64,000 bases of DNA from Rhabditoides inermis. Taxonomy: Eukaryota > Nematoda > Chromadorea > Rhabditida > Rhabditidae. Positions 22,917-34,495 of the stretch are shown piece after piece; position 1 is the stretch's first letter; the number at the start of each line of letters is the position of its first letter. The stretch spans positions 164,501-228,500 of the forward strand of contig CAWZYM010000337.1 of the NCBI GenBank assembly GCA_963966185.1, written 5' to 3'. The position numbers and the translations under genes are program-made. The notes beneath the pieces were generated by a model. It searched no databases. It had not been told where the DNA came from and saw only the letters and a program-made list of their open reading frames with translations.

Positions 22917-24515
22917 ATGCCGATGCTGCACTATGACGAGCAGATCCCAGAAGTCACTGCGTGGGAAGTGGAGAACGCTCTACGCCAGATGAAGAACAAC
23001 GTAGCGCCAGGAGAGGATAAAGTAACAAAGGAGATGCTGATACACGCGCCCAACACGGTCCCCCTACTCACAAGGACTATCAACAGGGCGTTCCAGACTG
23101 CGCAAATCCCCGATGGAATGGCTGATGGATTGGTACAACTCATCCCCAAAGCCGGCGACCCTCAGAATGTCAAAAACTACCGCCCGATAACAACCCTTCC
23201 GACACTCTACAAGCTGATGGTGCGAATAATGCTGCTACGTATTGAAAAGCAACTCGATGCTGAACAAGGAGTGAATCAATGTGGTTTTCGAAAGGGATAC
23301 AGTTCTTCGGACGCAATTGTGGCGGTCAACGACGTGATCTACAAGGCGTGTGAATATCAATTCCAAGCTGTGCTCGTCTTCGTCGACTACTCGAAAGCGT
23401 ACGACTCTCTGGAGTTCAACTACATCTGGGAGTCACTGGACAAACAGGGTGTGCCAAGCAAATACATCCTACTACTGCGACACATCTACGAGAACGTGAA
23501 CACTTCGATCCGAGTAGGAGACGAGCGAACACAGATCAAGGTGGAGCGAGGCGTTAGACAAGGCTGCATACTGTCGCCGGTACTGTTCAACTGTGTATTA
23601 GAGGAGATCACCCGAAAAGTCGACTGGGAGCAATATGGAGAGAGGAGAGGAATCAATGTCAACGGCAAACAACTGAGCAATATTCGATATGCCGATGATG
23701 TGGTGCTGTTCGCCCGAAGTGCCCAGACCGCGGAGAAGATGTTACAAGAACTCGCCGACGCGAGCAAGGAGACGGGGCTGTTGATCAACACGGAGAAAAC
23801 GGTGTGGATGAGCAACACGGAAAGGAGAAAGATCAAGTTCGAGGGAAAAGAGCTGCAGCGGGTCGACAACTTCAAGTATCTGGGACGACGGCTGTCTTTC
23901 GAGAAGGCTGCATCGCCGGAGATCGACAAAAGAATCTCGGCGGCTTGGGGCGCCTTCGAACAGAACCGACAAATGATGCGAAACAGAAACATGCCAATGC
24001 GAATGAAAAGAGCGGTCTATCACACACATGTGCTGCCGCTTTTCTTGTACGGATCGGAGTCATGGAACCTACTGAAGACCGACGAGGACAAGCTATCAGT
24101 GGCACAGCGGAAGATGGAGAGAATTATGTGCGGAATAACACTCAACCACCGCATCCGCAACGAGGAGCTGCGTAGGAGGACGAGGCTCAAGGATATCGTA
24201 GAAGAAGCAGCAAAGCGAAAATGGAAATACGCATGGAAGATGGTGCGTACGGACAAGTGGGGAACAAGGCTGATGGAGTGGAGCGGCCCACCAGACAAGA
24301 AGAGGAGACAAGGAAGGCCGTACAAGCGATGGCAAGACGAGTTCAGGGACGCGATGCCGGACAACGGAAGGTTGAAGGCGGAATGGATACGAGCGGCGAA
24401 TATGGATTATGATACTTGGATGATGAATTTACCGGCACATTGATTTCATCTTTACAGTCATTGTATATTTGTCACATTGTTGATTCCGGCAGTAATAATA
24501 AATAAATAAATAAAT
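22917..24515 (+). mobile_element. RTE-clade non-LTR retrotransposon, 5'-truncated (element 1)
   Basis: An ORF of 508 aa (22917-24443) encodes a reverse transcriptase, the enzyme that copies element RNA into the target site. RT motif A is FVDYSKAYDS (Asp at residue 157), motif B is RQGCILSPVLFN and the catalytic box is YADD at residues 258-261. The C-terminal region has the MERIMCGITL, IRNEELRRRT and GRPYKRWQDEF signatures I associate with RTE-type elements of invertebrates. The endonuclease domain is absent; the reading frame begins in the region just before the RT fingers, so the copy is 5'-truncated, as usual for such elements. The 3' end is a TAATAATAAATAAATAAATAAA tail at 24493-24515. The RT frame itself has no stop or shift. 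Confidence 0.9.
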
Positions 24516-24519
24516 TTAT

Positions 24520-25024
24520 GCTTAAATAGTAGGTTGGGGTTGGACAGAATTGACGTGGCTATTTTATTTTTAGTGACAGTTTTATCAAATCCACTTCTAC
24601 AGTAGATTAAATATAGTTGAAAAACTCTCGTTTTGAAATCTTGAAACATTGTTGAGCAACGATATATTCTAATCAATTCTCCATGAAGACAGTTCAAAGG
24701 AATGCGCGCAGATATATTGCTACTTGAATGTGGAAAACGTATAACTTCAAATTGGTAATCATCAGTTTTATTATATAATTTAGTTTTCACATTATTTTGT
24801 TCTAATTGAATGTCCAGATCTAAGAATACAGCGGTGAACGGTGTACTATTGGTTTGTTCCAAAGTGAGTGAAAAGTGGTATACATTTTGTGTTATTGCAT
24901 TTAAAATATAAGAGTTTTGTTTGTAAATCAAAAGAAGATCATCCATATAGCGCATACATTGTAAGTTACAGTTCTTTAACTCATTTTTGTATTTAATGCA
25001 GTAATCATATTCCATGTAGCTCAA
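24520..25024 (-). pseudogene. Reverse transcriptase remnant, Penelope-like
   Basis: An open frame of about 165 residues on the minus strand starts near the catalytic box (MRYMDDLLLIY). It continues with FLDLDIQLE, a LYNKTDDYQFEVIRFPH segment and ARIPLNCLHGELIRIYRCS, ending in a LYLIYCRSGFDK-type motif. The order 'YxDD, FLDL, LYxKxTD, SxxxxxRIP, LRIxRxCS, DF' is how Penelope-like RTs read after their active site. There is no upstream RT part, GIY-YIG nuclease or start context, so it is a fragment. It abuts the 3' tail of RTE element 1. A related RT class is the main alternative. Confidence 0.5.
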
Positions 25025-25260
25025 AGTGAGATCAGCAAAGCCTAGTCCCTAGCCACCGTTTCATGTTTCATTGTAGGAACACTTAGTCGTTTGAGCTGTT
25101 TTCGATTTCACAAGACCATATCTAGGTCAACATAATCGGGTGCTACTTAGAAATATTTTTTTGTGTGCGTCGTTGCTTGAGCCTTTTTTCCAAGTCTTAA
25201 TTTCGAGTCAATCCGCTATAAGATTGTCTTCTCTTCTTATAGCGGATTGACTCGAATGGC
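25025..25260. repeat. Repeat inverted at 35200-35370, ending in a perfect hairpin
   Basis: TCATTGTAGGAAC..TTAGTC.TTTGAGCT ... TCACAAGACCA ... AACATAATCGGGT matches the minus strand of 35275-35370. It is followed by a 21-bp perfect inverted repeat (TCGAGTCAATCCGCTATAAGA at 25203-25223 and its complement at 25235-25255) with a loop of about 11 nt. Confidence 0.7.
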
Positions 25261-25286
25261 ATTCGCGACCCAGCATAATCGGGTTC

Positions 25287-25573
25287 TATAGTCGGATTGG
25301 ATCCTACATGCCATCCGTGACAATTCACATGTTGTGCAGTTTTGTGCAACACATCGTGTATGTCTTCAAATATCCAGACGCGGAATTGAGAAGAAATTGA
25401 GAAGGAATAAGAAGGAATTGAACCCGTGGGCAGCTCGCAGCGATTGTGGGCCATGGGTTCGAGTCCTTCTAATGAAAGCGTTTTGGATATTTGAAGACTT
25501 ACACGTTGTGTTGCACAAAACTGCACAACTGTGAAATGTCACGGATGGCATATAGGATCCAATCCGGCTATAC
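25287..25573. mobile_element. Foldback element with tRNA-like core, family R (short copy)
   Basis: Ends TATAGTCGGATTGGATCCTA and its complement flank about 85-bp inverted arms (ATGCCATCCGTGACA..TCACATGTTGTGCAG). The centre holds B-box-like GGGTTCGAGTCC and its near-complement GAATTGAACCCG, i.e. two tRNA-derived pieces facing each other. The larger copy is at 41681-43917. Confidence 0.78.
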
Positions 25574-25599
25574 CTTAAAGAAAAATTGTGTGCGTCGTT

Positions 25600-26600
25600 A
25601 CTCGAGCCGTTTCTTCTAAATACAAGTCTCACCTAGAAAACTGTGTTGCCCGATTTCGAAGTTTCGTTTTTCTTATGATGATAGTGCTCGAAACTTTTAC
25701 TCTCCCTTTGAACTTGTGCTACAGTTCTTCAACATGTGTGTTTCAACAAGAATTTTTACCGTACTTATTTCGGAAAATAACTCCTTATAGTCTATAGCGC
25801 TTGATTTGCAAAATATTTTAAATTTTCGTCGTTCCGCCCACGTGGGAAAAAATAAAAGTTTTCAAGCAGTATCATTATAAGAAAAACGAAATTTCGAAAT
25901 TGGGCAAAACTGTTTTCTAGGTGAGACTTTAAATGACCCTTATTTTCCTTCAAAAAAAATCAGACCGCCAAGCTCGCGATTCGCGAAGAATGATATTGGA
26001 CATGAAAAGGTATATCGCAAATCAAGGTGATAGATTCTGGATCTGCGAGTGCGCTCTTGGCCATTCAGACAATTCAGACTTACTCTTGCATCTTTCTTCA
26101 TCCTCTCTCATCTGGGTGCCATTTGAAATTTCCTCATTCGCTCATTGGATTATGTTCAACGGTACATCGCATAATCAGGTATGTGTAATCAGATATATAG
26201 CATATCTATATCTGTTTCTGGCACGCCTTTAGACAGACATGTGATAAGCTGATAAGGCGATTATCACTCATGTAGACTATCTAAAAAGAGACTGACGAGC
26301 CCAATTTTCAGTCGTCACTAACGCTGGCTGTGAGCTGTAATAACGCTGTGATAGCGCTGTAATAACGCTGGCTAGGAGTTTCCTGAGAGGATCCTTGTCT
26401 ATGATTAGATTCAGAATATGTAAAAAAAACGTTTGAAAATAATTTAAAACATGAAAATGATAAAACAACAAACTAAATCTAAACCTAAACATTTATCCAG
26501 AATCGCAATATCTGGACTAAACAACCAATACATACGATACGCCACAAGGCAAAGTATTGGGAGAAACACTGTTCAGCAGTCGGAGATGGTCGAACGTCGA
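25600..26600. other. No gene recognised
   Basis: AT-rich sequence. The motif GCTTGATTTGCAAAATATTT..AAATTTTCGTCGTT (25800) recurs at 35663 in direct orientation, so part of this is interspersed repeat. Confidence 0.4.
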
Positions 26601-26602
26601 TC

Positions 26603-26790
26603 AATTTAATTCAATTCAGCACTTATCCGGTATCGCATCATGTGATCACAACTCAAACATCAATTATTCACAGAGTAGCGCCGGGAAGCGAAAGTACTCC
26701 ATCCTGTCGGTGTCCGCGGCCACGCTCTTCCTCCTCTTCCATTCCTCCTCTTCCATTTTTCCTCGAATCGAGGGCCATATTCAATCGGTC
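26603..26790 (-). mobile_element. 3' end fragment of RTE element 2 family
   Basis: The minus strand matches the last coding residues and 3' UTR found at 33124-33260 (GTGGCCGCGGACACCGAC, CTTCCCGGCGCTACTCTGTG, ATAATTGATGTTT, CGATACCGGATAA). It carries a short GGAAGAGGAGGAAT duplication exactly where the 91-bp array sits in the other copy. Confidence 0.85.
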
Positions 26791-26884
26791 AATATATAAC
26801 CGATGATCATCTCGATAGTCACTCGCTACCTTTAACCACTTATTGTTTTCAATAAAAATCATAGTGAGAAATATCAAAACTTTA

Positions 26885-27250
26885 CGCACCTCTCATGCGC
26901 ACAAAACACGCTCCGCATTTGTCACTACAAAGAGAAAACTTTGTGTGAGAAAAGCAGATTTGACTTTGCAGCTGAAGAGTGTGCTTGCTTGATCCATTAA
27001 AAAAGCACACCACTTCTAAATTTCGTACATAAACTGCGACTGTCACATGAAAAAATATCAAAACACGATAAGTTTTCATAAATGAACTATATGCTAAAAA
27101 TAACGAAACACATAGAAAACAAACCGCGAATTTTTTTTTTGTTTCGTAGTGAGAAATACCCAATCTGTAATAAGAGTATGACAATGCCGCAACCGGAATC
27201 CTTGGTCTCTCGTTGTGTGTGTTGCTCATATCTCCTAGCCTCGTAGTCTA
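26885..27250. repeat. Interspersed repeat shared with about 34000-34200
   Basis: CACCACT.CTAAATTTC.TACATAAACT.CGACT and GTGAGAAATACC phrases match 34025-34180 (GCATACCACTCTAAATTTCT..CATGAACTACGACT; GTGAGAAATACC). No coding potential. Confidence 0.5.
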
Positions 27251-27533
27251 GCCGATAGTCTTTCCGGCAATCTTATAATCGTATCACTATGATAAAGACG
27301 TACCCGATTTATGTCGGTTTATAGTGTACCCCGACCGTGTCCTCAATTTCGAAAAGTGAGTGTTTTGTTGCTGCAGCTTTGTCAGCTAATCTCCTCTAGC
27401 AACACTTGATAGAGACTTTTTGTGATGTCACAATGAATGAATACTCTAGATGTTGAATATAGATGAATACTCTAATGCAAGTTGCTCTTGATGAAAAACG
27501 GAAAGTAGTACGAGAAATGCTGTTTAAAGGGAG

Positions 27534-27783
27534 TGTACCTTCTGATTTTCAAAGTTGAGTTATGTAGCATTAGGATGTGAAAGTATGTCAAAAATAGAGT
27601 ACTTTCTCATAGAAAAGTTGTACTCAAGTTGTCTTGCAGTTTAAGTAATTTGCGATCAGATAATATGGTCCGATTGACAAAAATGCATCATTTTTGATAT
27701 ATTTTCACATTCCTCTTCAACTCGCCGAGTTCACATTCCGGTGCTAACTCAACCTAAAAATTCAGAGGGTACACCCCCTTTAA
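27534..27783. mobile_element. TTAA-flanked MITE, family T (copy 2)
   Basis: TTAA-AGGGAGTGTACCTTCTGA ... CAGAGGGTACACCCCCT-TTAA, 250 bp; shorter than copy 1 through an internal deletion after about 130 bp. Confidence 0.85.
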
Positions 27784-28059
27784 AAAGATCACGCGCCACT
27801 CTACAGTACCCTTTATCTCTCTTGCGCGATGATTACTTATCAGTTACAGCGCTATCAGCGTGTATCAGCGCTTGGAATTGGGGTGGCCCCACAAAACGTG
27901 GCTGTTAGTGATAGCGTGATAGCTGCGTCACAACACAAAATATCACCAAACGTTACTCTCTTCGATCGAAGATATATTTTCAAATAATTTGTTGATGGCT
28001 CGCTGTTTTTACATTCGAACTCCGTTCAAAGGCGGAATTTTGATTAAAAAATACAATAG

Positions 28060-28440
28060 CCTATTATCTTTCAAAAGTACTTCCAAGTAAAAGTAGTTGG
28101 TTTGTACTGTTGTCTCAGTTGAGCAAAAGGACTGACATGTTTTCAATGGAGACATGTGCCAACAGGCTCTCTCTCTCTCATACCAGTGCAAAGCGGCCAT
28201 ATTATAATGAACGCGTTTACAAAGTTATGCAGTTATTATCTAAAAACACAACTTCTGTTGTAACATAACACGTCGAATAATGCTGAGAGCCTGTTTGCAC
28301 ATGTCTCCATTGAAAACATGTCAGTCCTTTTGCTCAACTGAGACAACAGTACAAACCAACTACTTTTACTTGGAAGTACTTTTGAAAGATAATATCTGTC
28401 CTTTTCTTAAGTTTTGTTTCACAAAATTATATTTTCATAC
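28060..28440. mobile_element. Foldback element, family F (copy 3-type)
   Basis: Arms 28063-28170 and 28285-28394 are inverted copies (ATTATCTTTCAAAAGTACTT; GAGCAAAAGGACTGACATGT; GGAGACATGTGC). The right side has the family tail TGTCCTTTTCTTAAGTTTTG followed by a small TTTTG..CAAAA hairpin. A single diverged arm of this subtype is at about 55895-55965. Confidence 0.8.
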
Positions 28441-28824
28441 ACGTTCGCGATTCGCTGCGAGGATACCGACGCGCACCCGCTATTCGCCTCTCTCTCACTC
28501 ACACACAGAGGGGGCGGGGCGAAAGCGATTGTCCGACGCCCGCCCGCCCGCCCGACACCAATCTCAATCCGCACTCGAATGCGGACTCTCCGTATCTCGC
28601 TTCAAATTCAATCAAACTCAATACAACTTTCTATAACTCTATCGAATAGAGATGTGAATGCAATGTAACAGTGGAAATCACTTCAAAATGAGGAAAAGTG
28701 CTTCATCCGGGAAAAGTCGTTTTTGAGCATTCTAGCGCGCGGGGACATCCAGTACAAACGAGAGGGCGCTGGCGCGCCCTCTCTAATTCGGTTTCCCCTG
28801 CCCGCTCATCGGCCCTTTGCCGAC

Positions 28825-28950
28825 AGCACATGCGAGAGAGTGCGAGAGAGCACGCGAAGAGAAGAGAGCGCAGAGTGGAGGGAGTTAGAAAATATGCGTT
28901 CAGAGCGGTCTGCTGATCGTTTCTGATCACCGCGTGCACGTTACCTGTAT
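28825..28950. repeat. Interspersed repeat shared with 34385-34495
   Basis: GAGAGCGCAGAGTGG, TTAGAAAATA, CGTTCAGAGCGGTCTG.TGATCG and TTTCTGATCACCGCG.GCACGT occur in the same order at 34400-34492. Confidence 0.75.
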
Positions 28951-29202
28951 TTGAAGAACCGTTTCGTGACGCATAAACGACGAAATACCGTCAGAATTAG
29001 GCCCCTGTATCTTCAAACCAAAAGATGGTGTGGTTCGCTACATCTCACTGTGTAAGTTTTCTCACTAACTCAGCGTTTAACCGGAGTTTTCATTTAGTTC
29101 CTTTCATCGACACCGATGATTTCTCGACTGAAGCGAAAATGAGCTAGAAATTTTACACGAACGAACATCGCCATTTGTTTTTCATGTATTCTTCTTCCCC
29201 AC

Positions 29203-32200
29203 ATGGCACTCTACAAGAAAGGAATAGCGTCACGAAAAGCTCTACGTGGAGAGGAGGTGTCGAGGACACTGATGGGAAGCCTGCGAGCTGTCGACAACAC
29301 TATCGCCACTCGCCCCTCTGATGTCTGCAACGTCATCTGCCTCTTCTACAACACACTCTTCGGCACTGGCTGGCTGCCGTTCTCGCCGTTTGATGTGGAT
29401 GGGCCGCTGCCAGAGGAATTCACTACCGAGGAGATTCGACGAGTTCTGCTGCTGATGAAGAGGAATGTTGCACGAGGACCCGACCGGATATCGACGGAGA
29501 GTCTGCTGTACGCGCCACCGATTCTGCTGGAGTACGTTGCTGCGCTGTTCAACACCTGTCTCACTGGAGGGAGGATCGCTGACGACATGGCTGACTCCTT
29601 AGTGTCGCTGCTGTACAAGAAAGGAGACCCACTCGACGTCGGCAACTACAGGCCGATTTCTGTCTCTTCGACGCTGCTGAAGCTGCTGATGCGGACTGTA
29701 CTCGCTCGACTACAACCGTCATTGGAGGCGCAGCAGCCGCGGGAGCAGGCCGGATTTCGGAGAGGATTCAGCTGCCACGATCACATTCTGGTGACGCGCG
29801 AAGTGATATACAAGCTCTATCGCCACGGCTACCACGGCTACCTGGTCTTCGTGGACTTTGCCAAGGCCTACGACTCCATCGAACACAACGACACGTGGCT
29901 CGCGCTGAAGAAATGTGGAGTGCACCCCGCCTACATCCGACTGCTGCAGAGTATCTACAACGACGGCAAGACGAAGGTGAATGTTCGAGGGACACCGGCT
30001 GAAATCGAAGTGAAGAAAGGAGTGCGCCAAGGCTGTCCGCTGTCTCCTCATCTGTTCAACTGCGTGCTAGCCGAAATCTGTGCCAAGCTGGACTTCAATT
30101 TTGTTGGAGCCGGACTGGACATTGGAGGACAGAAGTTGACTCATCTCTGTTATGCTGACGACATCATCCTTTTCGCACGTTCGGCTTCGGCTGCAGAAAG
30201 GATGCTGGAGGAACTCGCGGAGAAGAGCAGCGACTACGGACTGTACGTGAACAGGAAGAAGACGGTGGTGATGAGCAACGGGCCGAAGAAGAGCATTCGA
30301 CTGGACGGAGGAGAAGTGGAGTACGTGGACAAATTCGTCTACCTAGGCCGCTCTCTTAGTTTCCTGACCGACGATCGAGTGGAGGTGACGAGGAGGATAC
30401 AGGCTGGCTGGGGCGCTTTCTTCCGCCATAGCCAGTTCTTGATGCTGAAGAGTGCGCCAATGCGACTGCGGAGGAAAGTATTCCGGATGGCAGTCCTACC
30501 CGCGCTCACCTACGCTGCCGAGACTTGGAGTCTTCGAAGACAAGACCTACAGAAGCTGAAGACTGTTCAAAGGAGAATGGAACGGAAGATGCTCGGGCTC
30601 ACTTTACTGGACAAAGTGCGGTGCAAGGATATACGACGACTGACGGGACTACGAGACGTGCTGTGCGAAGCGAGATCAAGGAAGTGGAGGTTCGCCCGCC
30701 GCATCATGACCTGCAACGACGACCGATGGACGCGACGCGTGATCGACTGGAACCCGACAAAGAATGGCAAGGCCGGTCGCCCCCACCTACAGTGGAGCGA
30801 CGAATTCAAGAAAACGATCCAGACCAATAGGAGGACCCTCGAGGAGGAATGGAATGGGCAAACCTGGTCGCCCTCACCTACAATGGAGTGATGAATTCAA
30901 GAAAACGATCCAGACCAATAGGAGGACCCTCGAGGAGGAATGGAATGGGCAAACCTGGTCGCCCTCACCTACAATGGAGTGATGAATTCAAGAAAACGAT
31001 CCAGACCAATAGGAGGACCCTCGAGGAGGAATGGAATGGGCAAACCTGGTCGCCCTCACCTACAATGGAGTGATGAATTCAAGAAAACGATCCAGACCAA
31101 TAGGAGGACCCTCGAGGAGGAATGGAATGGGCAAACCTGGTCGCCCTCACCTACAATGGAGTGATGAATTCAAGAAAACGATCCAGACCAATAGGAGGAC
31201 CCTCGAGGAGGAATGGAATGGGCAAACCTGGTCGCCCTCACCTACAATGGAGTGATGAATTCAAGAAAACGATCCAGACCAATAGGAGGACCCTCGAGGA
31301 GGAATGGAATGGGCAAACCTGGTCGCCCTCACCTACAATGGAGTGATGAATTCAAGAAAACGATCCAGACCAATAGGAGGACCCTCGAGGAGGAATGGAA
31401 TGGGCAAACCTGGTCGCCCTCACCTACAATGGAGTGATGAATTCAAGAAAACGATCCAGACCAATAGGAGGACCCTCGAGGAGGAATGGAATGGGCAAAC
31501 CTGGTCGCCCTCACCTACAATGGAGTGATGAATTCAAGAAAACGATCCAGACCAATAGGAGGACCCTCGAGGAGGAATGGAATGGGCAAACCTGGTCGCC
31601 CTCACCTACAATGGAGTGATGAATTCAAGAAAACGATCCAGACCAATAGGAGGACCCTCGAGGAGGAATGGAATGGGCAAACCTGGTCGCCCTCACCTAC
31701 AATGGAGTGATGAATTCAAGAAAACGATCCAGACCAATAGGAGGACCCTCGAGGAGGAATGGAATGGGCAAACCTGGTCGCCCTCACCTACAATGGAGTG
31801 ATGAATTCAAGAAAACGATCCAGACCAATAGGAGGACCCTCGAGGAGGAATGGAATGGGCAAACCTGGTCGCCCTCACCTACAATGGAGTGATGAATTCA
31901 AGAAAACGATCCAGACCAATAGGAGGACCCTCGAGGAGGAATGGAATGGGCAAACCTGGTCGCCCTCACCTACAATGGAGTGATGAATTCAAGAAAACGA
32001 TCCAGACCAATAGGAGGACCCTCGAGGAGGAATGGAATGGGCAAACCTGGTCGCCCTCACCTACAATGGAGTGATGAATTCAAGAAAACGATCCAGACCA
32101 ATAGGAGGACCCTCGAGGAGGAATGGAATGGGCAAACCTGGTCGCCCTCACCTACAATGGAGTGATGAATTCAAGAAAACGATCCAGACCAATAGGAGGA

Positions 32201-33280
32201 CCCTCGAGGAGGAATGGAATGGGCAAACCTGGTCGCCCTCACCTACAATGGAGTGATGAATTCAAGAAAACGATCCAGACCAATAGGAGGACCCTCGAGG
32301 AGGAATGGAATGGGCAAACCTGGTCGCCCTCACCTACAATGGAGTGATGAATTCAAGAAAACGATCCAGACCAATAGGAGGACCCTCGAGGAGGAATGGA
32401 ATGGGCAAACCTGGTCGCCCTCACCTACAATGGAGTGATGAATTCAAGAAAACGATCCAGACCAATAGGAGGACCCTCGAGGAGGAATGGAATGGGCAAA
32501 CCTGGTCGCCCTCACCTACAATGGAGTGATGAATTCAAGAAAACGATCCAGACCAATAGGAGGACCCTCGAGGAGGAATGGAATGGGCAAACCTGGTCGC
32601 CCTCACCTACAATGGAGTGATGAATTCAAGAAAACGATCCAGACCAATAGGAGGACCCTCGAGGAGGAATGGAATGGGCAAACCTGGTCGCCCTCACCTA
32701 CAATGGAGTGATGAATTCAAGAAAACGATCCAGACCAATAGGAGGACCCTCGAGGAGGAATGGAATGGGCAAACCTGGTCGCCCTCACCTACAATGGAGT
32801 GATGAATTCAAGAAAACGATCCAGACCAATAGGAGGACCCTCGAGGAGGAATGGAATGGGCAAACCTGGTCGCCCTCACCTACAATGGAGTGATGAATTC
32901 AAGAAAACGATCCAGACCAATAGGAGGACCCTCGAAGAGGAATGGAATGGGCAAACCTGGTCGCCCTCACCTACAATGGAGTGATGAATTCAAGAAAACG
33001 ATCCAGACCAATAGGAGGACCCTCGAGGAGGAATGGAATGGGCAAACCTGGTCGCCCTCACCTACAATGGAGTGATGAATTCAAGAAAACGATCCAGACC
33101 AATAGGAGGACCCTCGAGGAGGAATGGAAGAGTGTGGCCGCGGACACCGACGCGACAAGATGGAATACTTACGCTTCCCGGCGCTACTCTGTGAATAATT
33201 GATGTTTTGAGTTATAATCACATAATGCGATACCGGATAAATTTTGAATTGAATTGAATTGATTCTTTCCCAACTAACCA
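29203..33280 (+). mobile_element. RTE-clade non-LTR retrotransposon with 3' tandem array (element 2)
   Basis: The RT-coding frame 29203-30891 (562 aa) has motif A FVDFAKAYDS, motif B RQGCPLSPHLFN and YADD at residues 317-320, then the RTE-type tail (MERKMLGLTL, KDIRRLTGLRDV, GRPHLQWSDEF). Its homologue at 22917 shares order and spacing but is well diverged, so two families are present. The endonuclease is missing (5' truncation), although about 100 residues more N-terminal sequence remain than in element 1. The native C-terminus, readable after the array at 33124-33202, is EEEWKSVAADTDATRWNTYA..; in front of it stand 25 copies of a 91-bp unit, so the ORF instead ends early in repeat 1 at 30891. 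The 3' UTR runs to about 33275 with a GAATTGAATTGAATTGAT tail. Confidence 0.92.
30849..33123 (+). repeat. 91-bp tandem array, exactly 25 units, derived from RTE coding end
   Basis: 2,275 bp = 25 x 91. The unit covers the GRPHLQWSDEFKKTIQTNRR-coding segment through EEEW plus a short joint (GGAATGGGCAAACCTGG). Units look identical except for a single G-to-A near 32936. The unit just upstream (about 30760-30848) is the native, more diverged copy. Because 91 is not a multiple of 3, each unit is read in a different frame, and one frame meets TGATGA every turn; the repeating 74-residue open frames are therefore not genes. Confidence 0.97.
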
Positions 33281-33408
33281 ATACAAGCAAAGCACACAAA
33301 CAACAAAACAATTTATAATATATTGTGGCTATATCAAATTCGTTGCAGCGGCAGTAAGTGGAGATAGTGAGAGATGAGGTGGAGTGGGATGGAGTAAGAG
33401 AAGGGTTC

Positions 33409-33716
33409 TCAATTCCATAAGGAACTGATCAAACTTTTCAAATGAGATTTGACTCGTTGGAAGCGTTCCACGAATGGAATGTCGTCCAGCATGGTGATCG
33501 GACCACGAGTGCGGGTCCTCGCCAGAGCTCCAAAGCTGTAGTAGTTGTCATCATCTGCAGCGTCTCCCGAGGACCGATGCTTTCCTAAAACAGACGCGGT
33601 CAGTGGGGGAGGGGCGGGGCCAGAGGGGCGGGGCGGGGAGGGATCGACTCACTTAAGGGGCGTGTCATTGCGGCAGAGACCAGGCAAAAGAGAGCGAGAA
33701 TCCTGAGTACGTTCAT
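33409..33716 (-). CDS. Small secreted peptide precursor, 79 aa, copy 2
   Basis: Inverted paralogue of the 20942 gene. Exon 1 is 33716-33653 and exon 2 is 33584-33409 (TGA); the lengths (64 and 176 bp) and intron phase are identical to copy 1. An extra in-frame ATG at 33725 would add three residues. The signal peptide is MNVLRILALFCLVSAAM. The first about 50 residues of the mature part (KHRSSGDAADDDNYYSFGAL..., LDDIPFVERFQRVKSHLK) look identical to copy 1, and only the last few residues differ (SLISSLWN against KTIESLFN). The signal peptide carries substitutions while most of the mature region is unchanged, which fits recent duplication with selection on the peptide or gene conversion. TATAAAAGG is about 33 bp upstream. 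Function unknown; secreted, probably processed. Confidence 0.85.
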
Positions 33717-33920
33717 TGGACACATGGTTTCTCCAGCAAAAACGTTACCTTTTATAGTCAGGCTAGCCCCGCCCTTTTAGGAAATCCCGATTTAGTCGGA
33801 TCAAGATTTAAAGTGATTCATTAGAAATAATTAAGGATCAAGGAATGTGAGAGAGATTACGATTGACTGAGACTACGGTTACGGTAGAAGCAGAAGCGAA
33901 AGAAGCACGATGATGAAACT
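33717..33920 (-). promoter_or_regulatory. Promoter of secreted-peptide gene 2
   Basis: The minus strand has CTGACTATAAAAGG at about 33748-33761. Further upstream come a GGGCGGGG-type box, ATCCGACTAAATCGGGATTT and TACCGTAACCGTAGTCTCAGT, which align with the promoter of copy 1, so the duplication included at least 200 bp of 5' flank. Confidence 0.78.
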
Positions 33921-34384
33921 AAAGAGTTGACCTCGTCAGAGTACATACATTCATCGACACATTGTGTTTTGTTCAAAGTGCAAGTGCGCCTCTGGGCATT
34001 CTTCTATATTTGAAGGCAAGGAGCATACCACTCTAAATTTCTGGCATGAACTACGACTACCTCGCGAAAGTATGTACATAAAATACTTCGAAAAAAGTAA
34101 TTTACCCGTTAAAAATTAAAACGTGCATAAAACGTTGAAGTTTTGAAAATTGAAGTGAGAAATACCGAAATTGCTCATATGCCATAAGACTATCAATGGT
34201 AAACACTTATGTATGTAAGTCGACGACGTGTAAAGAATCATCTAATGGTGGTTTGTGTATGGAATTTTATACGCGAAGTTAATAACTTCGCGAGGCGTTT
34301 TCACATGTTATGTTAATTTTCACCAAAAACATAATGATACAGGGGCCTATTCGCTCTTCGCTGCACGCTTATCCGCCTTTTGCC

Positions 34385-34495
34385 GCGAGAGTGCACGCAA
34401 ACAGAAGAGAGCGCAGAGTGGCGGGGAATTAGAAAATAGTCGTTCAGAGCGGTCTGATGATCGTTTCTGATTTCTGATCACCGCGCGCACGTAGT
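34385..34495. repeat. Interspersed repeat (copy of 28825-28950)
   Basis: Same ordered blocks as at 28.9 kb, with a duplicated TTTCTGA. Confidence 0.7.

Noticed and set aside
28280..28668. 118-aa and 84-aa open frames
   Set aside because: The first begins within the arm of a foldback element; the rest is AT- and CA-rich filler without conserved motifs.
30849..33075. Series of 74-residue open frames every 91 bp
   Set aside because: Each is the same stretch of the RTE-derived tandem unit read across shifted frames; they are not separate genes, and the spacing is too regular and spacer-free for a CRISPR array.
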